Positions 1 to 9,426 of a stretch of 13,636 bases of DNA are shown here, piece by piece. This DNA comes from JAGPUQ01 sp036961295. Lineage in GTDB: Bacteria; Pseudomonadota; Gammaproteobacteria; Pseudomonadales; Porticoccaceae. Below the pieces are notes generated by a model. It did not search any database and was not told where the DNA came from. It was given only the letters and a program-made list of their open reading frames with translations. The translations under genes and the position numbers were made by a program. The stretch spans positions 1-13,636 of the forward strand of contig JBALVX010000005.1 of NCBI GenBank assembly GCA_036961295.1, in the 5' to 3' direction. How positions within the stretch are numbered: position 1 is the first letter of the stretch; each line of letters starts with the position of its first letter.

Positions 1-159
<159 letters not shown>

Positions 160-400
160 AACGAATCCTCTGAACATCATCGTTAAGCACTCACACGCAT
201 TGCCTGATCAATGGCTAACAGTTACTGATGAACTACTGTTGTCCTTGTTCCCTCTTTATATAGGGGCCTGGTCAAGAGAAAATCGTCGATTCCAATCCAA
301 AGCAATTCGCGGATTTTTCGTGACTGCTTCGGATTGTGTCTATCTGGATTTCACCTATCTGGAGCAGGCTCATCGAAGTTCAGGATGACCTACAGTATTC

Positions 401-477
<77 letters not shown>

Positions 478-501
478 GTCTTGGCAGATTGCCGGATCAT
501 C

Positions 502-577
502 GGGGCTATAGCTCAGCTGGGAGAGCGCCTGCCTTGCACGCAGGAGGTCAGCGGTTCGATCCCGCTTAGCTCCACCA
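502..577 (+). tRNA. tRNA-Ala (anticodon UGC)
   Basis: This 76-nt tRNA has acceptor stem GGGGCTA (502-508) pairing with TAGCTCC (567-573). The pairing includes a G504-T571 wobble, which is the G3:U70 identity element recognised by alanyl-tRNA synthetase. The anticodon stem CCTGC/GCAGG encloses loop CTTGCAC with anticodon TGC at 535-537. CCA (575-577) is encoded. It is the second spacer tRNA of the rRNA operon and is matured from the common precursor. Confidence 0.98.
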
Positions 578-680
578 TTTTGGCCAGGCTCCGCGTTACG
601 AGATCCAGCAGCCCAGAGTGTTTTTCCCCGATTTGTTTAAATCTCCTGTAGTTAATAACACAGTAACTGTTGTCAGAATT

Positions 681-717
681 CAGTCATAAGTGATCGCGCG
701 TCGATCACTTATGACTG
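681..717 (+). promoter_or_regulatory. Perfect 16-bp hairpin in rRNA spacer (boxB-like)
   Basis: CAGTCATAAGTGATCG at 681-696 is the exact reverse complement of 702-717, leaving a 5-nt loop (697-701, CGCGT). No U-tract follows, so it is not an intrinsic terminator. It sits 16 nt before the boxA-like element. In rrn antitermination leaders a stem-loop (boxB) typically precedes boxA, which makes a boxB-like or RNA-processing role plausible. The function is inferred; the structure is seen directly. Confidence 0.7.
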
Positions 718-733
718 GTTTCTCAGAGCCAGA

Positions 734-745
734 TGTTCTTTAAAA
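734..745 (+). promoter_or_regulatory. boxA-like antitermination site before 23S rRNA
   Basis: TGTTCTTTAAAA closely matches the rrn boxA consensus TGCTCTTTAACA bound by NusB/NusE (ribosomal protein S10). A boxA in the 16S-23S spacer is standard in Gammaproteobacteria and keeps RNA polymerase resistant to Rho through the 23S gene. It lies downstream of the 681-717 hairpin and directly upstream of the outer arm of the 23S processing stalk. Confidence 0.75.
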
Positions 746-746
746 A

Positions 747-762
747 GATAAATTGTTGAAAT
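747..762 (+). other. 23S processing stalk, outer 5' arm
   Basis: GATAAATTGTTGAAAT is the exact reverse complement of 3853-3868 (ATTTCAACAATTTATC) downstream of the 23S gene. The two arms would pair over about 3 kb as the distal part of the long stalk that presents pre-23S rRNA to RNase III. Further inner arms are 853-863 with 3789-3799 (one G-T wobble) and 871-883 with 3769-3781 (13 bp, perfect, reaching into the mature ends). Confidence 0.75.
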
Positions 763-875
763 TGTACAAATACATTTAATTATGTAAGACGAGTGTGTCT
801 CAAGCACACCTGTCCGGCGAATAAGCAAATTGTTTTACCGCAATTTGTTCGTGTACTCAGTCGCTTGTGTTATAT

Positions 876-3778
<2,903 letters not shown>

Positions 3779-3852
3779 ATAATAGAATCGATTGAGTACC
3801 ACGCAGCCGGATGGTTGTGCGAGAGATACTCTCCCTTACTGTGTATAGAATG

Positions 3853-3868
3853 ATTTCAACAATTTATC
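3853..3868 (+). other. 23S processing stalk, outer 3' arm
   Basis: ATTTCAACAATTTATC is perfectly complementary to 747-762 upstream of the 23S gene. It completes the long base-paired stalk around pre-23S rRNA that RNase III is known to cleave in related bacteria. Confidence 0.75.
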
Positions 3869-3892
3869 GCCTTATTTGAAGTGCATGTTTCG

Positions 3893-3914
3893 GTACTCCT
3901 CGCGAGTACTTTTT
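3893..3914 (+). terminator. Terminator-like hairpin in the 23S-5S spacer
   Basis: GTACTC (3893-3898) pairs with GAGTAC (3904-3909) around a 5-nt loop CTCGC, and five T residues follow (3910-3914). This has the form of a short intrinsic terminator, yet it lies inside the rRNA transcription unit before 5S. The 6-bp stem suggests a weak, pause or processing signal that antiterminated polymerase would pass. The role is inferred. Confidence 0.4.
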
Positions 3915-3937
3915 ATAAACAGCACCTCAAGCCAGTT

Positions 3938-4057
3938 GTCCTGGCGACCATAGAGACGCTGTACCACCTGATCCCATCCCGAACTCAGAAGTGAAACGCG
4001 TTATCGCCGATGGTAGTGTGGGGTTTCCCCATGTGAGAGTAGGTCATCGCCAGGTTT
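3938..4057 (+). rRNA. rrf: 5S ribosomal RNA
   Basis: About 120 nt, the usual length. It begins near GTCCTGGCGACC and ends near CGCCAGGTTT, whose arms form the terminal helix I (CCTGGCG with CGCCAGG). The internal blocks CCGAACTCAGAAGTGAAACG and GATGGTAGTGTGGGG match gammaproteobacterial 5S closely. It is the last gene of the rRNA operon and is followed within 10 nt by a strong terminator. The ends were set by alignment with E. coli 5S and may shift by one or two bases. Confidence 0.96.
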
Positions 4058-4063
4058 TAAATT

Positions 4064-4098
4064 AAAAACCCCATTCAGCTAAGCTGGATGGGGTTTTT
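4064..4098 (+). terminator. Intrinsic terminator of the rRNA operon
   Basis: A 16-bp stem (4064-4079 with 4083-4098) closes on a 3-nt loop. The core ACCCCAT/ATGGGGT is GC-rich, there is one T-G wobble (4075-4087), and a five-T tract ends the 3' arm. The A5/T5 base makes it symmetrical, so it could also stop transcripts of the opposing minus-strand gene. It is placed directly after 5S, as expected for the end of the operon. Confidence 0.93.
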
Positions 4099-4114
4099 GT
4101 TTGGAGCTCGAGTC

Positions 4115-4163
4115 AGAGTAGGTCATACCCGATAAAGCGGGGCAGGCTCTCACCAGGTTTTTA
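4115..4163 (+). repeat. Degenerate second copy of the 5S rRNA 3' end
   Basis: AGAGTAGGTCAT at 4115-4126 repeats exactly the 12 nt at 4036-4047 near the 3' end of 5S. CCAGGTTTT, the last bases of 5S and its flank (4050-4058), recurs at 4153-4161. In the true 5S these two blocks are 2 nt apart; here they are separated by 26 nt. The stretch cannot fold as a 5S rRNA and is read as a remnant of a partial duplication or past recombination around the operon end. Otherwise 4099-4277 shows no gene. Confidence 0.5.
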
Positions 4164-4277
4164 TAAGCGATAGATTAGGCGCGCGGACTAGATAGGTAAG
4201 TGGGTAAAGCGGAGCTGTGCGTACCGGTTAAATTTTATCGTTTATGCACATACGACTGCAGAATTAAAATAAGCGCC

Positions 4278-5453
4278 TTAGACTCTACAAATAGACTCGT
4301 AAAATTTCCCATTCGCATCGCGCTCAATAATTTTTTCTTTTTCAAATTCAATCTTGGGCTCAAAACCAATAAAGTCGTGAAGTGCCGCCGTCACCGCAGT
4401 CTCAATGCCTTTTTTCCTTGCACCTTTATTGGCAACATAGCGAAAGCGAATGTTGTCGAGCGACTCCTGTATCACCTGATACTGTCGTAAATTCGAAATA
4501 TCCCGCAACACCACATTAACGTGGCTAAACATAATGGGTTTGCCGTCCAGCCCTTTCAGTGCACCCCGTACTTTGCCCAGGATAGTTTGTAACGCGGGTA
4601 GTTTGGTTTTGCCGCAAGGGCACGTTCCTGGCGCAGCCAGATCGCCGATGTCGTAGCGAATAAACGGCGAGTTGCGATTGAAGTAATCCGTAATCACAAC
4701 TCGCCCCACTTGTCCGTCGGCGCAGGGCATGCCATCTTCATCGAGAATTTCGACCCCCATATTGTGCGCCATAATGTGGTGGAAGTTCGGTTCGTGCGGG
4801 CACCTTACGGCGATCGAACCCAGCTCCGTTGAGCTATAAGTCGAATTAAGTTGAGCGTTAGGGAAGGCCTGTTTAATTAATTGTTCGTGGTGAGTTTCAA
4901 AGGTCTCCGCAAAACAGCTAAAGCGCTTAACAAACGACATATCGAGATTGTTCTCGAGTACAAACCGACAAAGGTTTTCCGCATTCGTGGGGTAAGTAAC
5001 CAGGGAGACCGCCTGGTGATCGCGGTAGCGTTGCAAGATGAAATCGATTTGTTCTTCGGCAGGCCTGCGTACATCGAACACATCATCCTCGACCATGCCT
5101 TCCTTGACCCGCACTATTCGCGATCGGGGAAGCCGTCCGCCGAGCCAACGTATTAGGAGGTCGCCACTCAGATGCTCGCGTTTGTTGCGTTGCTGCGACC
5201 AGGAAAACCGGACCGGCACCCCGGTCGAACCGGACGTGCTGCCGGTTTGCGGATGCCCGTTTAACAGCGCATCGTTATTGTCGAGAATATCATCCCGGGT
5301 CAATAGTGGAATCGGCTGTGAGGGATCGGATATTCGAGCCTGGTAGAACGGATGATTGGCTAGTGCCCATTGCACGATTTGTTGGAAATGTTGTGTTGCG
5401 TAAGGGCGGGACCGAAATGTTTCGGGGATGTAAAGATTTTCCATATAGGGCAC
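4278..5453 (-). CDS. PaaK/CapK-type adenylate-forming enzyme (putative acyl/aryl-CoA ligase)
   Basis: This 391-residue protein belongs to the ANL adenylating superfamily and is closest in motif style to phenylacetate-CoA ligase PaaK and the capsule-locus protein CapK. Visible motifs are the ATP-binding loop STSGSTGVP (residues 72-80), YSSTE (206-210), RYDIGD (266-271), CPCGKT (278-283, matching the Cys-containing segment of PaaK enzymes) and a C-terminal GK (Lys383) in the position of the catalytic adenylation lysine. Family members activate a carboxylic acid with ATP and usually pass it to CoA. The substrate here is unknown. At 391 residues it is shorter than typical PaaK (about 430-450). 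It is probably cytoplasmic, with no signal peptide or membrane segment. The frame opens with GTG at 5453, and a GGAAG lies 4 nt upstream. An in-frame ATG at 5444 is an alternative but has 13-nt spacing. It is transcribed away from the permease gene and converges on the rRNA operon terminator. A polysaccharide or lipid-modification role is possible but not shown. Confidence 0.9.
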   Translation of the reverse strand: MPYMENLYIPETFRSRPYATQHFQQIVQWALANHPFYQARISDPSQPIPLLTRDDILDNNDALLNGHPQTGSTSGSTGVPVRFSWSQQRNKREHLSGDLLIRWLGGRLPRSRIVRVKEGMVEDDVFDVRRPAEEQIDFILQRYRDHQAVSLVTYPTNAENLCRFVLENNLDMSFVKRFSCFAETFETHHEQLIKQAFPNAQLNSTYSSTELGSIAVRCPHEPNFHHIMAHNMGVEILDEDGMPCADGQVGRVVITDYFNRNSPFIRYDIGDLAAPGTCPCGKTKLPALQTILGKVRGALKGLDGKPIMFSHVNVVLRDISNLRQYQVIQESLDNIRFRYVANKGARKKGIETAVTAALHDFIGFEPKIEFEKEKIIERDANGKFYESICRV

Positions 5454-5506
5454 TGTTCTTCCATATAAAGTTGGTGGAAATTGATCATCGTCAATTGCAT
5501 TGTTTC

Positions 5507-5519
5507 ATAGGAATCCTAT
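5507..5519. promoter_or_regulatory. Odd palindrome in the divergent intergenic region
   Basis: ATAGGA and TCCTAT flank a central A in the 141-bp gap between the divergent adenylating-enzyme and permease genes. A poorly matched promoter-like pair (TTGCAT at 5495-5500 and TATATC at 5517-5522, 16-bp spacer) overlaps it in the permease direction. A small dyad in this place could be a regulator site, but a short palindrome can arise by chance in AT-rich DNA. Confidence 0.25.
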
Positions 5520-5594
5520 ATCATTCCCCGGTTTTTGGCTATCGACCGCCTGGGTCGGCAAGCTTAATTAGGTTAATGAATTAGGGATAATGGC

Positions 5595-6731
5595 ATGTGG
5601 TTGTACGGCGATAAAAAGAAAGTATTTTTGATAGGCCTGTTTATAATACTAATATCCGCGTCTTTTTGGGGCAGCTCCCGTTATCCCTCTCTGGACAATA
5701 AAGCCACCATGGGTGGTGATATTCGACTCGAAGATGGCCTCAGTTTCGAAGTCGCCTTGCAGGTCGAGGACGATTTCCCAGTTTATAAAAAAGTCGCTTA
5801 CTCGACCATCAACTGGATTAGTACCAACCAGCAGGGTATGACCTTCGGTCTGCTGATCGCCGGCGCGATATTTACCCTGTTGCAGCTGTTGTCAAAAAAG
5901 GGCTTCAAAAATAGCTACGCCAATACCGTACTCGGTGTGTTTATTGGCGCGCCCTTGGGGGTGTGCGTCAATTGCGCCGCACCCATCGCCAAGGGCTTGC
6001 ACGACTCCGGGGCGCGCCTCGAAACCACCCTGGCCACCATGTTTAGCTCCCCGACGCTGAACGTCGTCGTCGTTACCATGGTGTTTTCGATCTTTCCGTT
6101 TTATATCGCCGTGCTAAAACTGGGCACCACTTTTTTCTTTTTACTGGTAGTCATCCCACTTCTCTGCCGCTACGTGTTTGCCAGCGAGACCCTAAAGTCA
6201 GTCGAGGCCTCCGCCTGTATGTTGGTGGATTCCGACGCACTGAAGCCAGATAAAGACTGGCGTACCGCAGTCATCGAGACGGCCCAGGACTATTTCCGCA
6301 ACCTTTGGTACATCGTCAAAACTACCGTACCGTTGATGTTGCTCGCCGGGTTTTTGGGTACATTGGTGGTGACACTACTACCGCTGGACAGTTTTGCAGG
6401 AGTTTCACTCACCCTCTGGGGCATGTTGGCCGTTGCCCTCATCGGCGTATTTCTACCTTGCCCCATTGCCTTCGATATTATTGTAGCCTCCGCGCTACTG
6501 ACTATCGGAGTCCCCGTCGCCTACGTGATGGCCCTGTTGATTACCCTCGGCACCTACAGCATCTACCCCTTAATGATCATCTGGAAATCCGTATCGCCGA
6601 AAGTCGCGCTCACCCTGTTATTAGTGGTTGCGCTGCTGGGCATGGGTGCGGGTTTAATAGCCGAACACATTAACGGCCTGGAGATGCAGCAAATGCTCGA
6701 CGCCTTTGACCAGGAATTTTCATCACCCTAA
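5595..6731 (+). CDS. Polytopic membrane permease, DUF318/ArsP_1-like
   Basis: This 378-residue inner-membrane protein has about nine or ten hydrophobic segments, for example near residues 9-24, 81-99, 155-172, 176-194, 242-262, 274-300 and 337-355. Two related motif regions suggest an internal duplication: GAPLGVCVNCAAPIAKGL (118-135) followed by SSPTLNV (151-157), and GVFLPCPIAFDIIVASA (284-300). This pattern, with Cys in a Gly/Pro-rich re-entrant-like segment, recalls the predicted permeases of the DUF318/ArsP_1 (YraQ-like) family, some of which export organoarsenicals. The transported compound is not evident. A polar stretch at about 28-80 after the first helix is probably a periplasmic domain. 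Start ATG 5595 is preceded by AGGGA with 7-nt spacing; a nearby ATG at 5590 is out of frame. The next gene begins 95 nt downstream on the same strand, so co-transcription is plausible. Family assignment is moderate; membrane permease is secure. Confidence 0.85.
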   Translation: MWLYGDKKKVFLIGLFIILISASFWGSSRYPSLDNKATMGGDIRLEDGLSFEVALQVEDDFPVYKKVAYSTINWISTNQQGMTFGLLIAGAIFTLLQLLSKKGFKNSYANTVLGVFIGAPLGVCVNCAAPIAKGLHDSGARLETTLATMFSSPTLNVVVVTMVFSIFPFYIAVLKLGTTFFFLLVVIPLLCRYVFASETLKSVEASACMLVDSDALKPDKDWRTAVIETAQDYFRNLWYIVKTTVPLMLLAGFLGTLVVTLLPLDSFAGVSLTLWGMLAVALIGVFLPCPIAFDIIVASALLTIGVPVAYVMALLITLGTYSIYPLMIIWKSVSPKVALTLLLVVALLGMGAGLIAEHINGLEMQQMLDAFDQEFSSP

Positions 6732-6771
6732 TAGTTCTATCCGCAACTGCGAGCCAACAAACAACATAACT

Positions 6772-6807
6772 TTCGCGTGCAGCATTAATTCGAAGCTGCT
6801 ACGCGAA
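6772..6807 (+). promoter_or_regulatory. Bulged 12-bp hairpin just upstream of the CRTAC1-type gene RBS
   Basis: TTCGCGTGCAGC (6772-6783) pairs with GCTGC (6795-6799) and ACGCGAA (6801-6807), with a single bulged T6800 and an 11-nt loop. No U-run follows, so it is unlikely to be a terminator. It ends 4 nt before the AGGTGA ribosome-binding site of the downstream gene. It could stabilise or separate the two cistrons or modulate translation. The structure is seen; the role is inferred. Confidence 0.5.
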
Positions 6808-6826
6808 TCACAGGTGACAAGTAAAT

Positions 6827-8842
6827 ATGAAGAGTACGTTAAAAGTAAATTCCGCTAAGCTTTTCCAGCGTAAGCGGTCGTCCGAAAAATCGTTATGGTC
6901 AAAAATTATTTGCGTACTGGGCTTGTTGGGCGTAGTCGGCCTGTCCAATTTTGCGCTTGCCGGCGTCACCATTACCGCAGCGCCGTTGAATAAGCCAGAG
7001 AGTAAAGGCGACAAGCAATTTACTCGCCACGAGGGCGGCGAGCTCGGCCTGAACTACACCGGCACCTTCAACGTTTCCGACCTTTGGGAGCCGTTCTACT
7101 ACGGTCGCGGTCTCGCCTCTGGCGATTTTAACAACGACGGTTGGAGCGACCTGGTCTCCGGCTCCGAAAACGGCATTCAACTATTTCGAAATGACAAAGG
7201 CACGTTCCACAAGCAGACATTAGCAATTCCCCAGCTGGGCTCACTCAATACTTTCGTCGTCTCCCTGGTCGATATTAACAACGATGGCTGGTTAGACCTG
7301 TTCGTCGCCAGTTACTTTCGTGGCAACTACTACATTTTGAATGAAAGCGGTAAATTTCTCGCCGCTAACTTCCACAAGGTCGAGGGTGATCGCCAGACCA
7401 TGACCATCGGTTTGTCGTTTGGTGATCTCGATCGCGACGGTTATCTCGAGGCGGCACTAGGCAACTGGTACTACGGCTTCCCCAAGGAAGTACCCACCGA
7501 TGCCGCACAAAACTACCTGCTGAAATGGCGCGGGAAAGATGGCAAGGCAGCGGGTTTTGATCGCACGGCTCTGCCGGGCCCCACCGGCGAAACCCTAAGC
7601 GTACTCATTACCGATTTTAACGGCGACAACTATAAAGACGTGCTGGTCGGTAACGACTTTATTCAGCCGGACATTTTTTATATGGGTAGTAAAAATGGCG
7701 AGCTGAACATGCTGAGCAGGCAAGACGGCCTGGTCAAAACCGCTGCCCACACCACCATGAGTATCGACACCGCCGACCTTGATCACGACCTCGATCTCGA
7801 AGTCTACATAGCGCAAATAGCGGCGGGCACTGGCGACAATGTCGCCAGTATTCCGCGCCGCGACCTTGCCGAATACTGTGCCGACATCAAAGACGTGCCC
7901 ACCAAAAAGCAATGTCAGACCATGGTCGACACCCGCACCTTCTTCAAATACGACGCCCAGCACAAACCCTCGGATCTGCTGGAGTGTAAAAGAATAGAAG
8001 ACGAAGGCGAAAGACGTCGCTGTATGTCAATGACTGTGATGAAAACGGCAGTGTTTAAGAGAAAGCCAGAGTTGTGTAACAAAATCCCCGCACAACACGC
8101 CCGCATCAAGTACCAGTGCAACAGTTTTTTTGCGCCGCCCGTGGTCACCACCGACGAAGAGATGGAGAAGCACCTCCCCCAGCGTAAAAACCAGAACGTT
8201 CTGTTGATGGCCGACCCCGATGGCCGCTTTACCAACCACGTTGAAGATTTCGGCATCGAAGTCGGGGCCTGGAGCTGGAACGCCAAATTTGCCGACCTCG
8301 ACAACGACTCCTGGGAAGACGTCTACATCGTCAACGGCTACATCCGCAAAAACAAAACCCCCGACAACCTCTTTCATCGCAACCTCGAAGGCCTGCGTTT
8401 TCAGGAAGTCACCGAGCGCTTCGGCCTTAGTAACTTTATGGCCATTTGCTCCTACACCTATCTGGATTTTGACAACGACGGCGACCTGGATATCGTCATG
8501 GGCTCGGTTGCCGGGCCCCTGTGGTTGTATCGCAACAACGAGACCAGCAATAAGGCCATTATCCTGCGCTTTGACGACCACCAGGGCAACCGTTTCGGCA
8601 TCGGTAACAAAGTTGTGATTCGCTATGGCGGAGACAATAGTGGAGGTAATGGCGAGCAGCAGCTTAAAGAACTGAAATCCGGCGGCGGGTTTATGTCCTT
8701 CGACGACCCCGCGCTGCACTTCGGCCTGGGCGCTTATCAAGCCGTTGATACTATGGAAATCACATGGTCAACCGGGGAAAAATCGACCCACAAAGGGCCT
8801 TTTGCTGCGGGACAAACCTATACCATTAAACGCGGCGACTAA
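6827..8842 (+). CDS. Exported FG-GAP/VCBS repeat protein with ASPIC/UnbV domain (CRTAC1-type)
   Basis: This 671-residue secreted protein has a long basic N-region, a hydrophobic core at about 28-41 and an ALA site, so signal cleavage is likely after residue 45. A beta-propeller-like region carries DxDxDG-type calcium loops: DFNNDGWSD (100-108), DINNDGWLD (149-157), DLDRDGYLE (200-208), DFNGDNYKD (263-271), a degenerate DLDHDLDLE (317-325), DLDNDSWED (490-498) and DFDNDGDLD (547-555). The C-terminus from about 588, with GNRFGIGNKVVIRYGG, SGGGFMSFDD and HFGLGAYQAVDTMEITW, matches the ASPIC/UnbV domain. Such proteins are extracytoplasmic and usually of unknown function, with adhesion or recognition proposed. 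Between loops five and six is an unusual insert (about 345-435) with three Cys pairs: 351/363, 387/399 and 417/431. Start ATG 6827 has AGGTGA 9 nt upstream. It follows the permease gene by 95 nt and may share its transcript. Family is confident; role unknown. Confidence 0.92.
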   Translation: MKSTLKVNSAKLFQRKRSSEKSLWSKIICVLGLLGVVGLSNFALAGVTITAAPLNKPESKGDKQFTRHEGGELGLNYTGTFNVSDLWEPFYYGRGLASGDFNNDGWSDLVSGSENGIQLFRNDKGTFHKQTLAIPQLGSLNTFVVSLVDINNDGWLDLFVASYFRGNYYILNESGKFLAANFHKVEGDRQTMTIGLSFGDLDRDGYLEAALGNWYYGFPKEVPTDAAQNYLLKWRGKDGKAAGFDRTALPGPTGETLSVLITDFNGDNYKDVLVGNDFIQPDIFYMGSKNGELNMLSRQDGLVKTAAHTTMSIDTADLDHDLDLEVYIAQIAAGTGDNVASIPRRDLAEYCADIKDVPTKKQCQTMVDTRTFFKYDAQHKPSDLLECKRIEDEGERRRCMSMTVMKTAVFKRKPELCNKIPAQHARIKYQCNSFFAPPVVTTDEEMEKHLPQRKNQNVLLMADPDGRFTNHVEDFGIEVGAWSWNAKFADLDNDSWEDVYIVNGYIRKNKTPDNLFHRNLEGLRFQEVTERFGLSNFMAICSYTYLDFDNDGDLDIVMGSVAGPLWLYRNNETSNKAIILRFDDHQGNRFGIGNKVVIRYGGDNSGGNGEQQLKELKSGGGFMSFDDPALHFGLGAYQAVDTMEITWSTGEKSTHKGPFAAGQTYTIKRGD

Positions 8843-8862
8843 GGCGCCTGGCTGGGCCAAAA

Positions 8863-8918
8863 TCACTTAGTCACTTAGTCACTTAGTCACTTAGTCACTT
8901 AGTCACTTAGTCACTTAG
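8863..8918. repeat. Tandem octamer array, 7 perfect copies of TCACTTAG
   Basis: Seven uninterrupted identical 8-bp units (56 bp) start 20 nt after the stop codon of the CRTAC1-type gene. Perfect short tandem repeats of this kind change copy number by slipped-strand mispairing. The unit contains stops in several frames, so it does not encode protein. Being about 510 bp upstream of the adhesin start and probably above its promoter, any effect would be on spacing or transcription rather than on reading frame. Confidence 0.95.
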
Positions 8919-8970
8919 CCGAGGTAAAGGTCCAGACTCGTTTTTACGAGGGCTAGCGCAAGTTATCGGC

Positions 8971-9000
8971 TTGACGTAGTTGGCAAAAGCACTGTACATT
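8971..9000 (+). promoter_or_regulatory. Candidate sigma-70 promoter for the giant repeat protein
   Basis: TTGACG (8971-8976, 5 of 6 consensus bases) and TACATT (8995-9000, 4 of 6) are separated by 18 bp. It is the best promoter-like pair noticed in the gap and points toward the long frame at 9427. The match is moderate, and a start site nearer the gene cannot be excluded. Confidence 0.35.
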
Positions 9001-9259
9001 GGCCGTCATGTTGGGTGTAGCAGGTAAATTATATATTGAGCTCAACGGCAGTATTAAAGAAAAACAACAGAAAAAGACAGAAAAAAGGTATAGAAAAGAA
9101 AGACATAGAAAAAATAAGCTATCACCAAATAGCCGGTTTAATAGGGGGAAAACAACAAGAATGCGACACAGAGGGAAAGTCGCTGCCGACGCAGCGCAAT
9201 TAACATCGAATACCCAGTCTTTAGCGCGGGCCTTTAGTCTGCGCTTTGTCGTGCCTGTT

Positions 9260-9289
9260 GGTTATAGCGCTGGTGGTTATAGCGCTGGC
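9260..9289. repeat. 15-bp tandem duplication in the leader
   Basis: GGTTATAGCGCTGGT (9260-9274) is followed directly by GGTTATAGCGCTGGC (9275-9289), identical except for the last base. Each copy contains the palindrome AGCGCT. It lies about 140 nt before the adhesin start codon and could be a duplicated regulator site or a simple slippage product. Confidence 0.8.
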
Positions 9290-9426
9290 TAAGATTACCG
9301 GCATGTTTAGGCACCGGTTGAGCAGGGTACAGAAGAAAAAACAGCATTAGCGCAGCAAAGCGGTGATGTATCAAAATTAAACAGCTATATGCAGCATATT
9401 GAAATAAAACAACGGAGTAGGTAGTC

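Larger units (their letters stand above)
8843..9426. other. 584-bp intergenic region with repeats and long adhesin leader
   Basis: No convincing gene is present. From left to right it holds a 7-copy octamer array (8863-8918), a small 5-bp hairpin CTCGT-TTTT-ACGAG (8937-8950), a promoter-like pair (8971-9000), a strongly A/G-rich stretch (about 9053-9120, with repeated GAAAAA and few pyrimidines), a 15-bp tandem duplication (9260-9289) and the ribosome-binding site of the next gene (GGAG at 9414-9417). If the promoter call is right, the giant repeat protein has a 5' leader of about 420 nt. No clear terminator for the preceding gene was found. Confidence 0.7.

Noticed and set aside
200..388. 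62-codon frame in the 16S to tRNA-Ile spacer
   Set aside because: No ribosome-binding site and no recognisable protein; the stretch is transcribed rRNA spacer.
8027..8740. 237-codon minus-strand frame rich in Val, Ala and Gly
   Set aside because: It is antisense to the well-supported calcium-repeat and ASPIC/UnbV coding sequence; the repeated GAC/AAC codons of the real gene produce the Val-rich shadow.
8863..8918. CRISPR array or replication-origin iterons
   Set aside because: The repeat unit is 8 bp with no spacers, and there is no neighbouring Cas, replication-initiator or DnaA-box cluster.
8999..9292. 97-codon frame, Lys/Arg-rich in the first half, ending GYSAGGYSAG
   Set aside because: It needs a TTG start (or ATG at 9008) without a ribosome-binding site, its composition follows the A-rich leader DNA, and its end is only the translated 15-bp tandem duplication.
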